From positions 1 through 64,000 of the forward strand of contig CAJNOL010000430.1 of NCBI GenBank assembly GCA_905250125.1: DNA of 64,000 nt. The letters run 5' to 3'. The translations under genes and the position numbers were made by a program. Below are positions 21,721 through 34,000 of the stretch, piece by piece. This DNA is from Rotaria sordida (Eukaryota; Rotifera; Eurotatoria; Philodinida; Philodinidae). How positions within the stretch are numbered: the first letter of the stretch is position 1; every line of letters begins with the position of its first letter. Under the pieces are notes generated by a model. The model did no database searches, was not told where the DNA came from, and saw only the letters and a list, made by a program, of their open reading frames with translations.

Positions 21721-22045
21721 TCATCGTCTTTGATTATATCGATTTTGAGGTTCAATAGGATCAATCCATTTTGTTACATTCCAAGGTGCTCGAGAATATG
21801 ATGGCGGTTCTGAAACAAAAACCATATATATTTATGATGATGATTTAACAAAATAGAATTACTTGGACGTGAGAAGTTGATAGATAGTTGAGGTGAAGGA
21901 TCATAAGCATATCTAGGATGAAGTTTATTTAAAATCAAATTAATTCTTTTTATATGTATGATGAAGAAAAAAAAAGGATATACTTATACTGATTTGAATA
22001 TTGAACATGAAACCCTGATCTTGTAGCCATTGAATTATTGTTCAT
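21721..22045 (-). CDS. Small three-exon gene, 64 residues, function unknown
   Basis: The exons are 21990-22045 (start ATG), 21863-21912 and 21721-21809 (TGA stop). The introns are 77 and 53 bp with GT-AG ends. The split codons (CA|A and A|AA) rejoin in phase, and the coding sequence totals 195 bp. The predicted protein begins MNNNSMATRSGFHVQYSNQ, has a Pro/Tyr/Ser-rich middle (YAYDPSPQLSINFSRP) and ends in APWNVTKWIDPIEPQNRYNQ plus two Arg. There is no signal peptide or membrane segment. The Trp- and Pro-rich layout recalls the small microtubule-inner or ciliary proteins of animals, but I cannot name a family. The three-part splice agreement makes chance unlikely. Confidence 0.6.
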
Positions 22046-24200
22046 TGTTTCAAATGAAAATTAATTTTATCAGTAAAATATTTATTCAATTGAAAATGTA
22101 GATATTAAACTAAATTTTAAAATCGTTCGGAATCGATTCTCTTCGAATTCAAAATCTAACAACAAAAAAAAATATTTATCATAAAAATAAAAATATCAAA
22201 TTATCATAACAATGTAAATAAAAGTAAATGGTATATAAAAATGGGTCTAAACGATTGGTCACATGTAATTTATAAATAAACATGAAACGTAAGGAAAGCA
22301 AAATATAGAAAATATACAAATATCCTTGTACATATATTAACAACGTGTTTATATTTCCTTGGATCAATCAATCAAGCATGACATCATTCGATATTTATTT
22401 TCTTCTATTATTTATTTATCTATTACCCATCACAAAAGTAATATAGAATGAATCTGATTCACATCATTTCTATGATCATTATCATTTTTTTGTCGTTAGT
22501 TTATGTCTTTAAATAAATTCATTTTCATTAGATCTACCATTTTTTTTTTGTTTTGTACGGTTTGTTTCAAAATTCGAATTGTTTCAAATCTAGTTTTTTT
22601 TTAAAATGCTTTGTTCGATACTGCGTCTGTTTATCTGTACTATTTTTGTTCCAATATATTATTTTCCTGTCTATCAACTTTAGTATAACCTAGTTCGTAT
22701 AATGACAATCAAACAACTATTTAAAAAATATAAATTTTTCAAGTGAAGAGTGCAGATTCCAGTTCCTAAAGATAAATTCGAATATATAATTACGTGAATG
22801 ATCTGCAATTAAAAGTATAATATAATATTTAATCTTTTTTTTAATCTGATGATCGTCATTGCTACAAAATCTGGAAACAAAAACTCCGGAAAATGATTCT
22901 CATGTAGAAAATCAAATCTCCATGTGGGAATCTCGGATTTTTTTCTCTTCAGATTTTTGGTTTTTTGATTTTTCTTTTTTAAATTTAGAGATACATCCGT
23001 ACTTTCAGAAAATAGAGTCATGTCAAATATCCTGAATGTGTAAACTAATTTTTTTTATCGTTAATGTAATTATTATATCTAGAGATTGTGTTTGTCCTCG
23101 TTAGACTTATGTAAGTTCAAATATTTATTATTCATAATTATAACATATCAAAACATTTAAATGTTCATATAAATGAAAAAAAGTTCAAAAAAAAACCTGT
23201 AATATGAATATAAAAATAATTTTTAAAATAATCCAATAAGATAAACCTTACGTTTTTAAGTTTATCAACTAAAATAATAAATTCGTTAGGTCTCAATTTT
23301 TCGATCTATATTCGTTCGAAGAATTTAAGCAATATAATCTCGAATTTGTTGTAAATTAATTTATAGAAACATTTGATTGAGAAATTCATTTATTAAATGA
23401 TATTATTTTGTTTGAAAAACAGCGAGTTGATGTTCATTTGTTCTTAACTCACTTCTGATTACTTTATCAAATAAACTAAACTCATGCAAACAAGACAAGT
23501 GAAATCATTTTTGTAAATCAGGTAAATATAATATACGAATCGTAGAAATTGGACAATCTTGTTTAGATTGTTTTTCATTTTCAATGAACTTTTCTTCAGA
23601 TATTCTGTGAACTTTTTTTTTATGGTTAAACTTTAACAAGAGTAGCTGGTTTGTGACGAATATGAGTGATACGTAGCTTAATAAATTTGATTAATGTTGG
23701 AATGACTAGTTTTAAAGCTTTAATTCACAAAGAATTTTCTTAGAGAAAAAGAAAATTTTAATAATTATATAAAATAATGTTTTTTAATTTAATTTGTTTC
23801 ACATCGAGTTATTAGTCTAATAGTACGTTCTTTTCATATAAAAAATCAAACATTAAATTTTAGTACTATTCATATATTCATTCTAAAACTATAAAAAGAA
23901 TATTATTTTAATATATATTTGATAGATCTTATCGTAAAAACAAAATTACTCTTGTAATCATAATTCATAAGAAGACAAGAAAAGATGAATGAATACCTAC
24001 GTTATTTTTTTCATTTGCTCTTCTGAAAAATGATCAATTGATCGAGGTCAAATAAAATGCGATCTATCTTCCTGTTTACTATTACATATAAGTGACCCAT
24101 TTAGTATGATGCTGACATCCGTAAGAAACTAGAAGAAAAGAGCCCAATGACTAAGATTAAAGAAATATAATTCTAGTAATTATCATTATATTCATCTCTC
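22046..24200. other. AT-rich intergenic region with possible unplaced exon pieces
   Basis: I see no gene that can be assembled. Two minus-strand pieces look exon-like but cannot be joined. One lies near 23640-23715 (LIKFIKLRITHIRHKPATLV then stop). The other lies near 24000-24135, after a pyrimidine-rich tctag acceptor (TDVSIILNGSLICNSKQED). The ORF at 22809-23021 is low-complexity Lys/Asn-rich sequence. Confidence 0.3.
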
Positions 24201-24800
24201 TTATAATAGATCAACAATTTTTTGATCTTTTACAATCATTCGATATATATTCAAAGGTTTTGTACTTGCTGACGGTGAATCTTCGAGAGAAACAAATAAA
24301 GAATGAATATAGTTAAGCATACAATTGTTCAATCTTGATATTAAATTAATGGAATAAAATAATAAGATCAGTTTCTTTTTATTCATTGTAAAACATTAAT
24401 TAAATAAAACTTTTTCATATAAATATCACCATAAAGCTATTTAACCATAAATGATTTCTTTTAAAGAGATACAAGATTAAAATGAAATGATCCGGTTAGA
24501 GTTGCAACTTGAAGCTAAATGAAAATTAACCAATCTGTTGTGAAGCACAATGCCAGAAAATTTTGATAATCTTATTCAATTTTTTATTCGATGTTATTAA
24601 AACTTGTTTAAAGTTCCCTCCTTACAAAAATTGATTTTGATCTAGGAATATGCAAATCGTATAAGATTTTCAGAATACATTGGACCTGTAGTGGAGAAGC
24701 TATGGGAAAATTTTCAGCCCTACACAATGATATTTTCGGGAGATATGTAACAAACAAGGCTTGAAAATAGCTCATTTGACAACCCAAAATTCACGGTAGG
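24201..24800. other. AT-rich, no firm gene
   Basis: A minus-strand frame 24201-24386 ends in PLNIYRMIVKDQKIVDLL and could be a terminal exon. No upstream exon was found, so I do not call it a gene. Confidence 0.25.
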
Positions 24801-24814
24801 CCTTAATTCTATAG

Positions 24815-25070
24815 GCTTAATTTTTTTTTGTTTGAATGAGCATGTCAGGACGCAGCTTATGAGAGAGTCTTTATTTTTAAAAGTTTTACTTTTAAAGGGG
24901 AGAAAAAGAATGAAAAGTTCAAGGTCTCAAAAAATTGTTAAAAATGCCATTCTAATAATATAAGTACTCTTTTTGTATAATAGTAACAAAGCTTAATTCA
25001 AAAAAAGGGGTTCTGTCATGCCCTGCATCTTGACATACTCTTTCAAAGAAAAAAAATCTATTGATTACAA
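24815..25070. repeat. Palindromic dispersed repeat, copy 1
   Basis: gaatgagcatgtcaggacgc (near 24834-24853) and the reverse-complement-like gcatcttgacatactctttc (near 25026-25045) are inverted copies within one element. The same core recurs at 58455-58500, so this is a dispersed family. The element is non-coding. Confidence 0.5.
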
Positions 25071-25476
25071 TGAAGCTCCTTCAGAATACGCAAACAAAAA
25101 AGCATAAACAGAGAAAAAATGAAAAGGATATTTTATTTTTTTTCGAAAACCACGTATTTTTCAAAAGAGTGATAAGAGAAATCATAAAAAATTTCGGCAA
25201 AGAAGGAGGTACCGAATAAAAAATCTTAGTGTTTCTGAAAGATCAGATCACAGACTATCTTTCCATGCATTTATCTTAATTTCGACCATTCTGACGAAAA
25301 CAGACTTTTTTTTTAGAGGAGACCTTAAAGTCTATGCTAAAAACAAAAGATATTCTTTCTCTGTTACTCTTGATAAACTAAGCAAATAAAATTTTAAATT
25401 CTAGACTAATATTATATTTATTCGATTCTATTAATCCTTTGGTTACCAACAAAAGGTATACATACATAAAATAGAA
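25071..25476. other. No gene seen
   Basis: AT-rich. A gaggagacc phrase at 25316-25325 resembles the tip of the pogo-like element (60725) but has no partner nearby. Confidence 0.35.
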
Positions 25477-25545
25477 TGAGGGTGCGAGTGCCAGTGTGGT
25501 GTCAGTGTAAAGAAGAAAACGTCCATACCCATATCTCACACCCAA
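25477..25545. repeat. Telomere-like inverted tract G
   Basis: The G-rich arm 25477-25509 (agggtgcgagtgccagtgtg) and the C-rich arm 25522-25545 (ccatacccatatctcacacc) are paired with a gap of about 12 bp. It lies about 150 bp beyond the stop of the minus-strand ORF that ends at 25693. Confidence 0.55.
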
Positions 25546-25692
25546 AATCATATTGAATCCGAAAGAATTTATTTAATGTAAGAATAGATGATTTTTTAAT
25601 TTGATCATCGATTTGTTGATTTGATAAAAGTGTATCAAGAAAAATATATTCAACATAAGCAAATGATATATTTTATATGAATATAAACAATA

Positions 25693-26004
25693 TCAATCGA
25701 ACGTGAACCAGCCATTTTTGTATAAATTTTTCCTAACATTAGATAAATATTCAAGAAATGCATCATTCCAAACCATTTGTTCAGATTCATTAACTGTTAG
25801 AGTACCTGTAAATCCAAAATGACGCATTAGAAAATAACGTTTCGTTATATAAAAATCTAGTAATCTTTGAAATATTTTATCAACTATTATTGAAATAAGT
25901 GAAGCAACGAGTGTTCCCAGAATATTAAGTGTAGCTATATCATTCACTATAAAAATTGATAAATTTTGATAAATATTCAAAACGATGTCGAAGATTATGT
26001 TCAA
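25693..26004 (-). CDS. Small membrane protein or gene fragment, unknown
   Basis: A 103-residue open frame with protein-like composition. Residues about 12-45 are hydrophobic (IFIVNDIATLNILGTLVASL and onward) and could span a membrane once. The C-terminal half is polar with aromatic residues (MVWNDAFLEYLSNVRKNLYK) and looks like real coding sequence. No family is recognised. It could be a complete short protein, or the last exon of a gene whose upstream exons are lost. No splice acceptor is obvious. Confidence 0.35.
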   Translation of the reverse strand: MNIIFDIVLNIYQNLSIFIVNDIATLNILGTLVASLISIIVDKIFQRLLDFYITKRYFLMRHFGFTGTLTVNESEQMVWNDAFLEYLSNVRKNLYKNGWFTFD

Positions 26005-26867
26005 TTAATTGTATATTTATATGTTCAGTTATATTATACGATGTTTATTTCAAGTCAATGTTGGATAAAGAATAAAATGAATTAAAGCTTTATAGATTCT
26101 ATCCACTATTGAAATATATGCACATAGAAATTTATTACAATCGATCAACAAAATATTTTATTTAAAAGAAAAACTAAAAATACTCTTATATTAATCTGAT
26201 TATACAAAAATCTCATTTAACTATAATGTATTTGTTGTCGACTACTTCTTATTAATTCACTAAGTCTTTTTTAAATTTTATCAATCATTTTTTAACAATA
26301 ATTACAAATTATTTCTTTCATTCTTTGCTCAATCTAGTTTTATGTTGTTTTAACCTTGAAAACTGTTCTCCTAGTATTTTTTTTCTTTAATATTCCCCAT
26401 ACTCTTTTAATAGATCATACACAACAGCAACTCACATATTCATTTTTATATTTTCTGTGTTACAAGAGGAGATATTATTTAATAATATATCACTTGAAAG
26501 ATTGACACGAGTACTCGATGTTCATATAAAAATCATTTGTTTACAAGTTATTTTCTGTCGGTATATAAACTAATTTTGTGATGTCTCAAGACTTATGAAA
26601 CATTCTGTAGACAGAAAGCTTTGAAAAGAGAAAATGATTTTTTTGAAGTTGAACATCAATGATATTTACGTTTGAGAAATTTTTGTATCTCTCTTAGAAT
26701 TTTCAGCTTATATTTAAAAGATTATGTGAGGATGATATGTTGTTACATACTTTGACAATTCTGTTCAATATTGTTATACTTTATTGAGAGATGAGTTTTT
26801 TTATTTTTCTTTCTGTCTTTTCGGTCTCATCAAATAAAATGAAAAGAACAGAAAATTGATTAATTCA
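26005..26867. other. AT-rich, no gene seen
   Basis: No supported feature. Confidence 0.4.
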
Positions 26868-27600
26868 TGGGGGAACCCTCCTCTCACAAACAAACTTTTT
26901 CATTCTTCTATGGAATTCAACTTAAATTTCAGAGAATATTAGTCTTGACTAGAATAAATTATGGTTAAAATATCTCCCCAAATCTGCGAGCCATTCACGA
27001 GTTATAGTCAATCCATTGGTCAAAAATACCTTTTATGCGGGAAAGGTTTTCACCATGAGGATTCGAACTAAGCATGTCGGAGTGGTTTTTAAATTGTAGA
27101 GTACACTTAGAGCTAAATCCTAATATAGCCTGATTTTTTAATTTCCTTTTGTTTGCTTTTAAAAAATCTTTTCTGAAAAATTCTCAAATTCGTGACCAAA
27201 AAATTGTGAATTAAAATCAACGATCTAAGTTTTTTATTTAAACAAAGGAGAAATTCAAAACTCCGGCTCTATTAGACTCTAGCCCCACGTGTCTGCTGTA
27301 TAACAAGAAAACGTTATCATATTTATATTGAGTCGTCAATGAGAGAGGTTTGCCCGCGTAAACAGTATATTCAAAAAAACGGATTTTGAGAAAAACGGAA
27401 AATGAGTTTTTAAAAACCTTATTTTTTCCAATATGGAGGTTCAGAAAAACCAATGTTATATCCTTAAATCTCATCATAAAATCAATCAGCTATAGTGCAT
27501 TCGACAGTAAACACTTTGCTCTATCTAATGAGCTAGAAATCACAAAATTAATAAAATTGACAAAAATTGACTTTGTCTGACGGTCTCCTCCCTTAACGTA
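26868..27600. repeat. Probable degraded mobile element with tRNA-like arms
   Basis: The segment is richer in GC than its flanks and ends at 27580 in acggtctcctccctta, which resembles the right tip of the pogo-like element at 63881. On the minus strand 27512-27538 reads CTAGCTCATTAGATAGAGC, a good tRNA D-arm (GCTC/GAGC). About 450 bp further, near 27060-27075, comes a T-loop-like AGTTCGAATCCTC. A stretch near 27265-27300 resembles the 841-900 repeat. No gene is present. The boundaries are approximate. Confidence 0.35.
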
Positions 27601-27850
27601 TGTGAATGATTTATTACAAAGACAGTTGATCACATCTCATTTATTATACGATATATATGTCGTTCTCATCATTTCTTCTCCTCTAAAATTATTACTCAAA
27701 TCAATATTACGAGACAATGTAAAATAATCATTGAAGCCAATTACTGCTGCCAATAACAATAAATTAGATCGATCGACAATGTCAAAATAAAATAAAGAAT
27801 ATGATCTTGAAAGATTCTATTCATTTAATATCTTGAAAAATACATTTCTT

Positions 27851-28546
27851 CTATTGTCCGTTTCAAAATATAATGTCCACCACTGTTTTTTGAATAACTC
27901 GAGAACGCAAGCAGCTAGAGATTTGCGGTTTTCGCCAATCGAAAGAGGAAATCGGGAGACGTCTTTTTCTCCAATAATGTGTAAGAGAAAATCCTTTTAA
28001 AACAAATTATTTTCGAAAAACATGTAAAAGAAGGCATGGAAATGACCTGTCATCTAGATGAAATTTGATTTTGACCTATGATTTAGATAGAGGGATCTCG
28101 AATCTATAGTTCAAGGTGTAGTACGTTTCCTTACTTTTCATTACATTTCCATCGAAATGTCCAGCCATTATGATAAAAAGTGAGAAAATTTAGTAAAAAT
28201 TCCTTTTATTTGCGCATGTAAATACATATGTAATTTATTCAACGTTAGAATGTAATAAGAGAACCAATCTGTATTGTATCTTGAACTATAGATTTGAGGT
28301 CCCTCTATCTAAATCAAAGATCAAAATCAAAATTTCATCTAGATGACAGGTCATTTTCATGCCTTCTTTTGCATGTTTTTCGAAAATAATTTGTTTTAAA
28401 AGGATTTTTCTCTTACACATTATTGGAGAAAAAGATGTCCCCCGATCTCCTCGTTCGATTGGTGAAAACCGCAAGTCTCTAGCTGCTTGCGTTCTCGAGT
28501 TATTCAAAAAACAGTGGCGGACATTATATTTTGAAACGGACAATAG
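27851..28546. mobile_element. Long palindromic element, about 690 bp
   Basis: The arms 27851-28117 and 28277-28546 are inverted copies at roughly 90 percent by eye. Examples are ataactcgagaacgcaagca with tgcttgcgttctcgagttat, and gacctgtcatctagatgaaa with its complement. The tips are TA-TTGTCCGTTTC and GAAACGGACAA-TA, so TA flanks of the Tc1/mariner superfamily type are likely. The central 160 bp is unique AT-rich DNA. Open frames across the arms are shadows of the palindrome. Confidence 0.8.
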
Positions 28547-30134
28547 TTCATAGTGTCTTTTCGTTTTCAGACCAATGTCTTCTTATTCTTTCAATACATA
28601 ATTATCAAACATTAGGTTTTTTTTTGACAAAAAAAAAACGCTAGCAAGAGCAGTTGCAGAATATGTTACAGTTGCCGGATTGTTATTGTTTATAAGTGCT
28701 TAAAACGTTATCATTAACATACGTCAGCAACTTGGAAAAACGTTTGCTAACTGTTCGCCTCTGTCGACTAATCTATCCCGACTAATATTTTGTTTATTTC
28801 AAGAATAAAACGATGATAATTATGCTTATAAATAACTATATATATATATTCATGTATGACATGACGAAGGTAAAAGACAAATAAGAAAAACATAAAATAT
28901 GACAAGAAGAAATTGATAACTATAAAAAGAAACAAGAGAAAAGAAATAAAATAGACTAAATATAGCACCACAACCTAAGACAAGTTATTTTTGTTTTATT
29001 GGATAGGTTTAGGACATTCGACTTATTTTGCTAAATCTGCAAAAAAGATCGAATGAAAAAATTTAATAAAAAATATCAAAAATACATCATTCAAATTTAT
29101 CATCTTATCACCTTAATTTATGCATAGATCATCTAAATGAAATTCATCATTGTATCATAAGATATAGGGGATCCGTTCCAAGTGTTTATTTATAACAAAG
29201 TATCACTGATTTTCGCTCATACTTTTTCTTTCCAAAAGAATACGATTTAATACTATATTGAAATGGATTAAGGTTTGGTGCAATAGTCAACTTAGGTGTT
29301 CTTCTGTGTACATGTGAGGTTTGAAAAGTGAAATAATCGAGAATCTTTCTATGTTGCTTCGAACAATAGCAACGGATAAAGAAATAAAATATTGTTATAT
29401 GAAATAATATATGTAACGAAAACTTTTTTAACACAAATGAATTGTATCAACGGTTGTTATTAAGTAACACAACATTAGGACAACAACTACAAATAAGGAA
29501 ATCGTAAAAGATTGCACGTCAAGTTCTTAGAAAGGAATGAAATTCGATTTGTTGTTTCGTGACAGATTTGTACATCCATGATATGATCGATAACGATACA
29601 AATCTTTGTAGTCATCGACGATATTATATGTAATACTGAAGTTATTTTGGCTTGCCTAGATAGAATAGTTTTTTTTTATGATTTGTATTTTTAATCTCTA
29701 TTACGCATGTCTATCACATTTGTCGTTTGGTTTTTTTATCAATAAAACTTCTATTCAAATTTGTTCACTTCCTGTCCGATAGATCTTTTCAAGTGCTAGA
29801 AACATAAGCTATTTGGCAGGTTCTAAAAAAGTAGGATATAAAACAAAATTCTAAGTCTACTGAATTTTTGAGACTCTATTTGTGCCTTTTTTGACTAATA
29901 TTCGACGGTTTCCGCACAGAATCATTCCCAATTAGCTTCAAACAAAAGTCCTATTTGGAATTAGCACGCAAAACTAAGCCGACTAATGCGTGTTTCAAAT
30001 TGTTTCTGAGACTTTTTTTCATCGAACTTTTATCATTGATCTCCTTAAGGAATATATAAAAACAATGAGTTTAACCCAAATACCTATTTTATCGTTTAAT
30101 AACGTGTATTTTTTTGTCTTCAAATAGTATTTTG
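28547..30134. other. AT-rich, no gene seen
   Basis: ORFs at 28768-28971 and 29186-29434 have no domain and random-looking composition. Sequence near 29780-30010 is less AT-rich and may be old repeat, but no terminal repeats were found. Confidence 0.35.
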
Positions 30135-30190
30135 TATGGTGGGTGTATGGGTGTAGTTCTCCTCTTCAACCGCATCATTACACATTACCA
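30135..30190. repeat. Telomere-like inverted tract H (weak C arm)
   Basis: The G-rich tatggtgggtgtatgggtgt (30135-30155) is followed by only a weak C-rich partner (30171-30190, cgcatcattacacattacca). Included because it shares the layout of the others. Confidence 0.4.
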
Positions 30191-30364
30191 GTCTCTTCGT
30201 TGTTCTAATTCATTGACACAATGATCTATTGGAAAGAATAATCACCTCAACAAAAGAGGAAAGGATGTACAATTAATATTACATTTTCATGGAACCTGTA
30301 GATTGTTTTTCAGCAGACTTTGCTTCGATATTTTTATTTTTGACATTAATTTTTGATGTTTTTT

Positions 30365-30476
30365 TCATTGAATATCGTTTTTTTTTCGTGTGGTTAAATC
30401 AATGCCATTCGGTGCGGCACAATAACCACAAACTCCAGAAGAGAGAGGAGAACATGATCCGTCGTCACGGTTCACA
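30365..30476 (-). CDS. Candidate terminal exon, Cys-rich (partial gene)
   Basis: A markedly less AT-rich stretch on the minus strand begins after a good acceptor (poly-T then TTTCAG at 30477-30482) and runs in one frame to TGA (30365-30367), 37 codons. It encodes RDDGSCSPLSSGVCGYCAAP then NGIDLTTRKKND. The Cys spacing suggests an extracellular or metal-binding piece. No upstream exon was found, so the gene cannot be assembled. Tract H lies about 175 bp downstream, as for other gene ends here. Confidence 0.3.
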
Positions 30477-30482
30477 CTGAAA

Positions 30483-31013
30483 AAAACACTAGAATCAGTA
30501 CAGTATGTAAGAAGGTTGTAGCTGTGTTATTCTTTATACGTACTGAAAAGGCTACGAGAAATAATTATGTTTAAAATTTACGAACAATCTGTAAACAATG
30601 TCAAAACAGTTGATAATAAATAAATGTTTGATAGTAAATGCCTTTTTTCATTGCATTATTTAAGTCAAATGTGAGCTTTTTCTATATAAATTAAAACAAT
30701 TTTGATAAGAATTTTTTAAAATGTCAATATCAATTTTTCGTTCTGTTGATGTTGTTAAAGAACAGTCAAGATTTACAAAGAAGTGTAACCAACACTATAT
30801 CTCTGCTTCTTTTACAGTACATCTCATGCATTGTAATTATAAAATTTTTCTTTTTTTCATTCTGCTTACAAAGAACAAATACAACATAAATAAAATGGTT
30901 TCCCCGAAAAGTTAACCAATTTACTAAAGAGTTAATTAGAGTATCGCAAGAAATTAGCGTTCAATCATAGATCATATAGAAAAATATTTGTTTAGGTAAC
31001 GTTTTATTTTAGT
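30483..31013. other. AT-rich, upstream of the ART-TPR gene
   Basis: No gene is seen. The frame 30721-30915 has no recognisable domain. Confidence 0.35.
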
Positions 31014-34000
31014 TTGTTAGTAATGGAATGTGGATGTGCGAAAGCCACTGCTGTTGTTGTTCCTTCTGTACCACATGCTAACCTTGATAATCAAACTCAG
31101 GAAATAGTTAATACTGCATTGAAAAAAAGCATCACGCATTCAAAACCAAGTATATCACAAGTAAAATCAAAAACTCCACCACTACATTCAGAACATGAAA
31201 CTAATCAGAGTTTTATTATTCTATGGGTGGATTCGAATATGGATGAATGAAAAAAAAACATATCAAAAGTCAATTACTAAACTATAAACATATTGATCGA
31301 TATATTGATTATTTAAATAGTATTGAAGATAAAAGAATATTCTTGATTGTATCATATGATCTTGGTGAACAACTCCTAGAACGGATTCATGATAAATCAA
31401 TATTAAAATCAATTTATATTTATTCCGAAGAACAACGACAAAAATTATTATAAGCAAATAAATGGAGTAAAATCAAGGGAATTTACATGGATACGGAATC
31501 AATTTATGATGCTATTAAACATGATAGTGGTCAGATTGGTAATGAAGCGATTTCTGTTAGTATTTTATCAATGATTGATACTGTCGGTCGTTCTTTGAAT
31601 CATCTTGATCAATCATTTATGTATACACAATTAGTTAAAGAGATATTACTTGAAATGGAATATGATTATACATCAAAAAGTAAATTTATTGAATTTAGTT
31701 GTATTCGATATTCTGATAATGATTTTCAATTGGGTTTAATGAATGAATTTAATGAAAATCATAATCGTGAATCAGCTATTTAGTGGTGTATAAGAGAATC
31801 TTTTCTATATACGATGCTTAATCGATCATTGAGAACACAAGATATTGAAGTTCTTCTTAAAATGGGATTTTTTATAAATGATCTTCATCAACAAATAACA
31901 CAATTGTACAATACACAAACAAATAATCGATCTCCGTTTGTTGTTTATCGTGGACAAGGCATGTTGTTAAATGATTTTGAGAAAATGAAAAAAAGTAAAG
32001 GTGGTCTTCTTTCATTCAATAATTTTCTTTCTACAAGTCTTGATCCTGATGTTTCAATTGAATTTACTATTCATGCATATTCTAATCCTAATATTGTAGC
32101 TATTCTTTTTAAAATAAATATTGATCCAAAAAAATCATCAATTCCATTTGCTGCATTGGATAATGTTAGTTCATATAAATCTGAAAAAGAAATTCTTTTT
32201 TCAATGTATACTATTTTTCGACTTGAAGAAATCCATCCAATTAATGAACGACTATGGCAAGTAGAATTAACATTAACAACTGATAATGATCAACAACTTA
32301 AAATGCTTATAGACCATTTTCGAAAAGAAATCGATGGAGGAACTCCATGGCAACGATTGGGACATCTTCTACGTAAAATGGAAGAATTTAATTGTGTTGA
32401 AGAACTCTATACGCCATTATTTGATTCAAATGATGAAAATAATCAACATAATCCTGCTCATATCTATCATCAACTTGAATATGTTAATAGTGAGAAGGAT
32501 GACTATCAAGCTGCATTTTACAATTACAAAAAAGCATTAGAAATCGAAGAGAAATCACGTGGTCTCGATCATCCATCGCTAGCTACTACTTATAATAATC
32601 TCAGTGGAGTATATAAAAGTATGGGAGATAATAAAATTGCGCTTTCATATTATGAAAAAACTCTTCAAATTCAAGAAAAATCTCTTACCCCTAATCATTT
32701 ATCATTAGCTACAACATACAATAATATTGGTTCAGTATATGATGTATTAGGTGATTATTCAACTGCACTTCACTTCTATAAAAAAAACATTGGATATTCG
32801 AGAATCAACACTTCCTTCATATCATCCTGATTTAGGTTCAATATTCAATAATATTGGAGGAGTACATAAATCAAAAGGAGATGATTTAAGTGCTCTTCGA
32901 TTTTATGAAAAAACACTCGAAATTCAACAAAAAGTTCTTCCACCGAAGCATCCAGATTTAGCTATCAGTTATAATAATATTGGTTCTATTTATAGTTCGA
33001 TGGGAGATTATTCAAATGCATTTATTTATTATAATAAATCTCTTGAAATTCGACAAATTTTTCTTCCTTCAAATCATCCAGATATAGCTGCTAGTTATAA
33101 TAATATCAGTACTGTTCATAGTTCATTGGAAGAATATCAAACTGCATTGTCATTTTATAAAAAAAGCACTTGAAATTCAAGAAAATTCTCTTGATTCAAG
33201 ACATTCTGATTTAGCTAATACTAACAATAAAATGGGTCCAATCTATAGTTCCATCGACAATAACTTAACTGCATTATCGTACTATGAAAAATCACTTGAT
33301 ATTAGACAAAGTTCCCTTCCTCCGAATCATCCAGATTTGGCGTCAATTTTCAATAATATTGCTTTAATAAATAATACACTTGGAAATCAACCGATAGCAT
33401 TGTCATTTTGTCAAAAAGCATTAGATATACAATTAAAATCATATTCTCATGATCATCCATCTTTAGCTACAACTTATACTTATTTTGGTTCAATTTATAG
33501 TTCTATGAAAGATTATGAAACTGCAATTAAATATCATAAAAAAGCACTTGAAATTCGACAAAAATCTCTATAAAAAAAATAATTCATAATTAGCTATAAC
33601 TTACAACAATATTGGATCTGCATATTATTCAATGAAAGATTATTTAACTGCATTATCATATTATGAACAAGCACTTATCATGCAGCAGAATGCTAAGCCT
33701 GTTAAACATCTCGATATATCTACAACATACAATCAAATTGGTTTAGTACATCATGATATGAAAGATTATTTTAAAGCTCTTTCATTTTATCAAAAATCAC
33801 TTGAACTAAAACTAACAAAACTACATCATGATTATAAAGATTTAACGATTATCTACAACAACATTGCTCTAGCATATCATGCCATGGAAGACAAACAAAA
33901 TGTACTCTTGTACTATACAAAAATGCTTGAAATTCAAGAAAAATCTTTGTCTATCAATGATATATCATTAGCTACTACATGCAATAATATTGGATCAATA

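Noticed and set aside
28286..28553. Open frames on both strands
   Set aside because: Both are shadows of the palindrome arm at 28277-28546.
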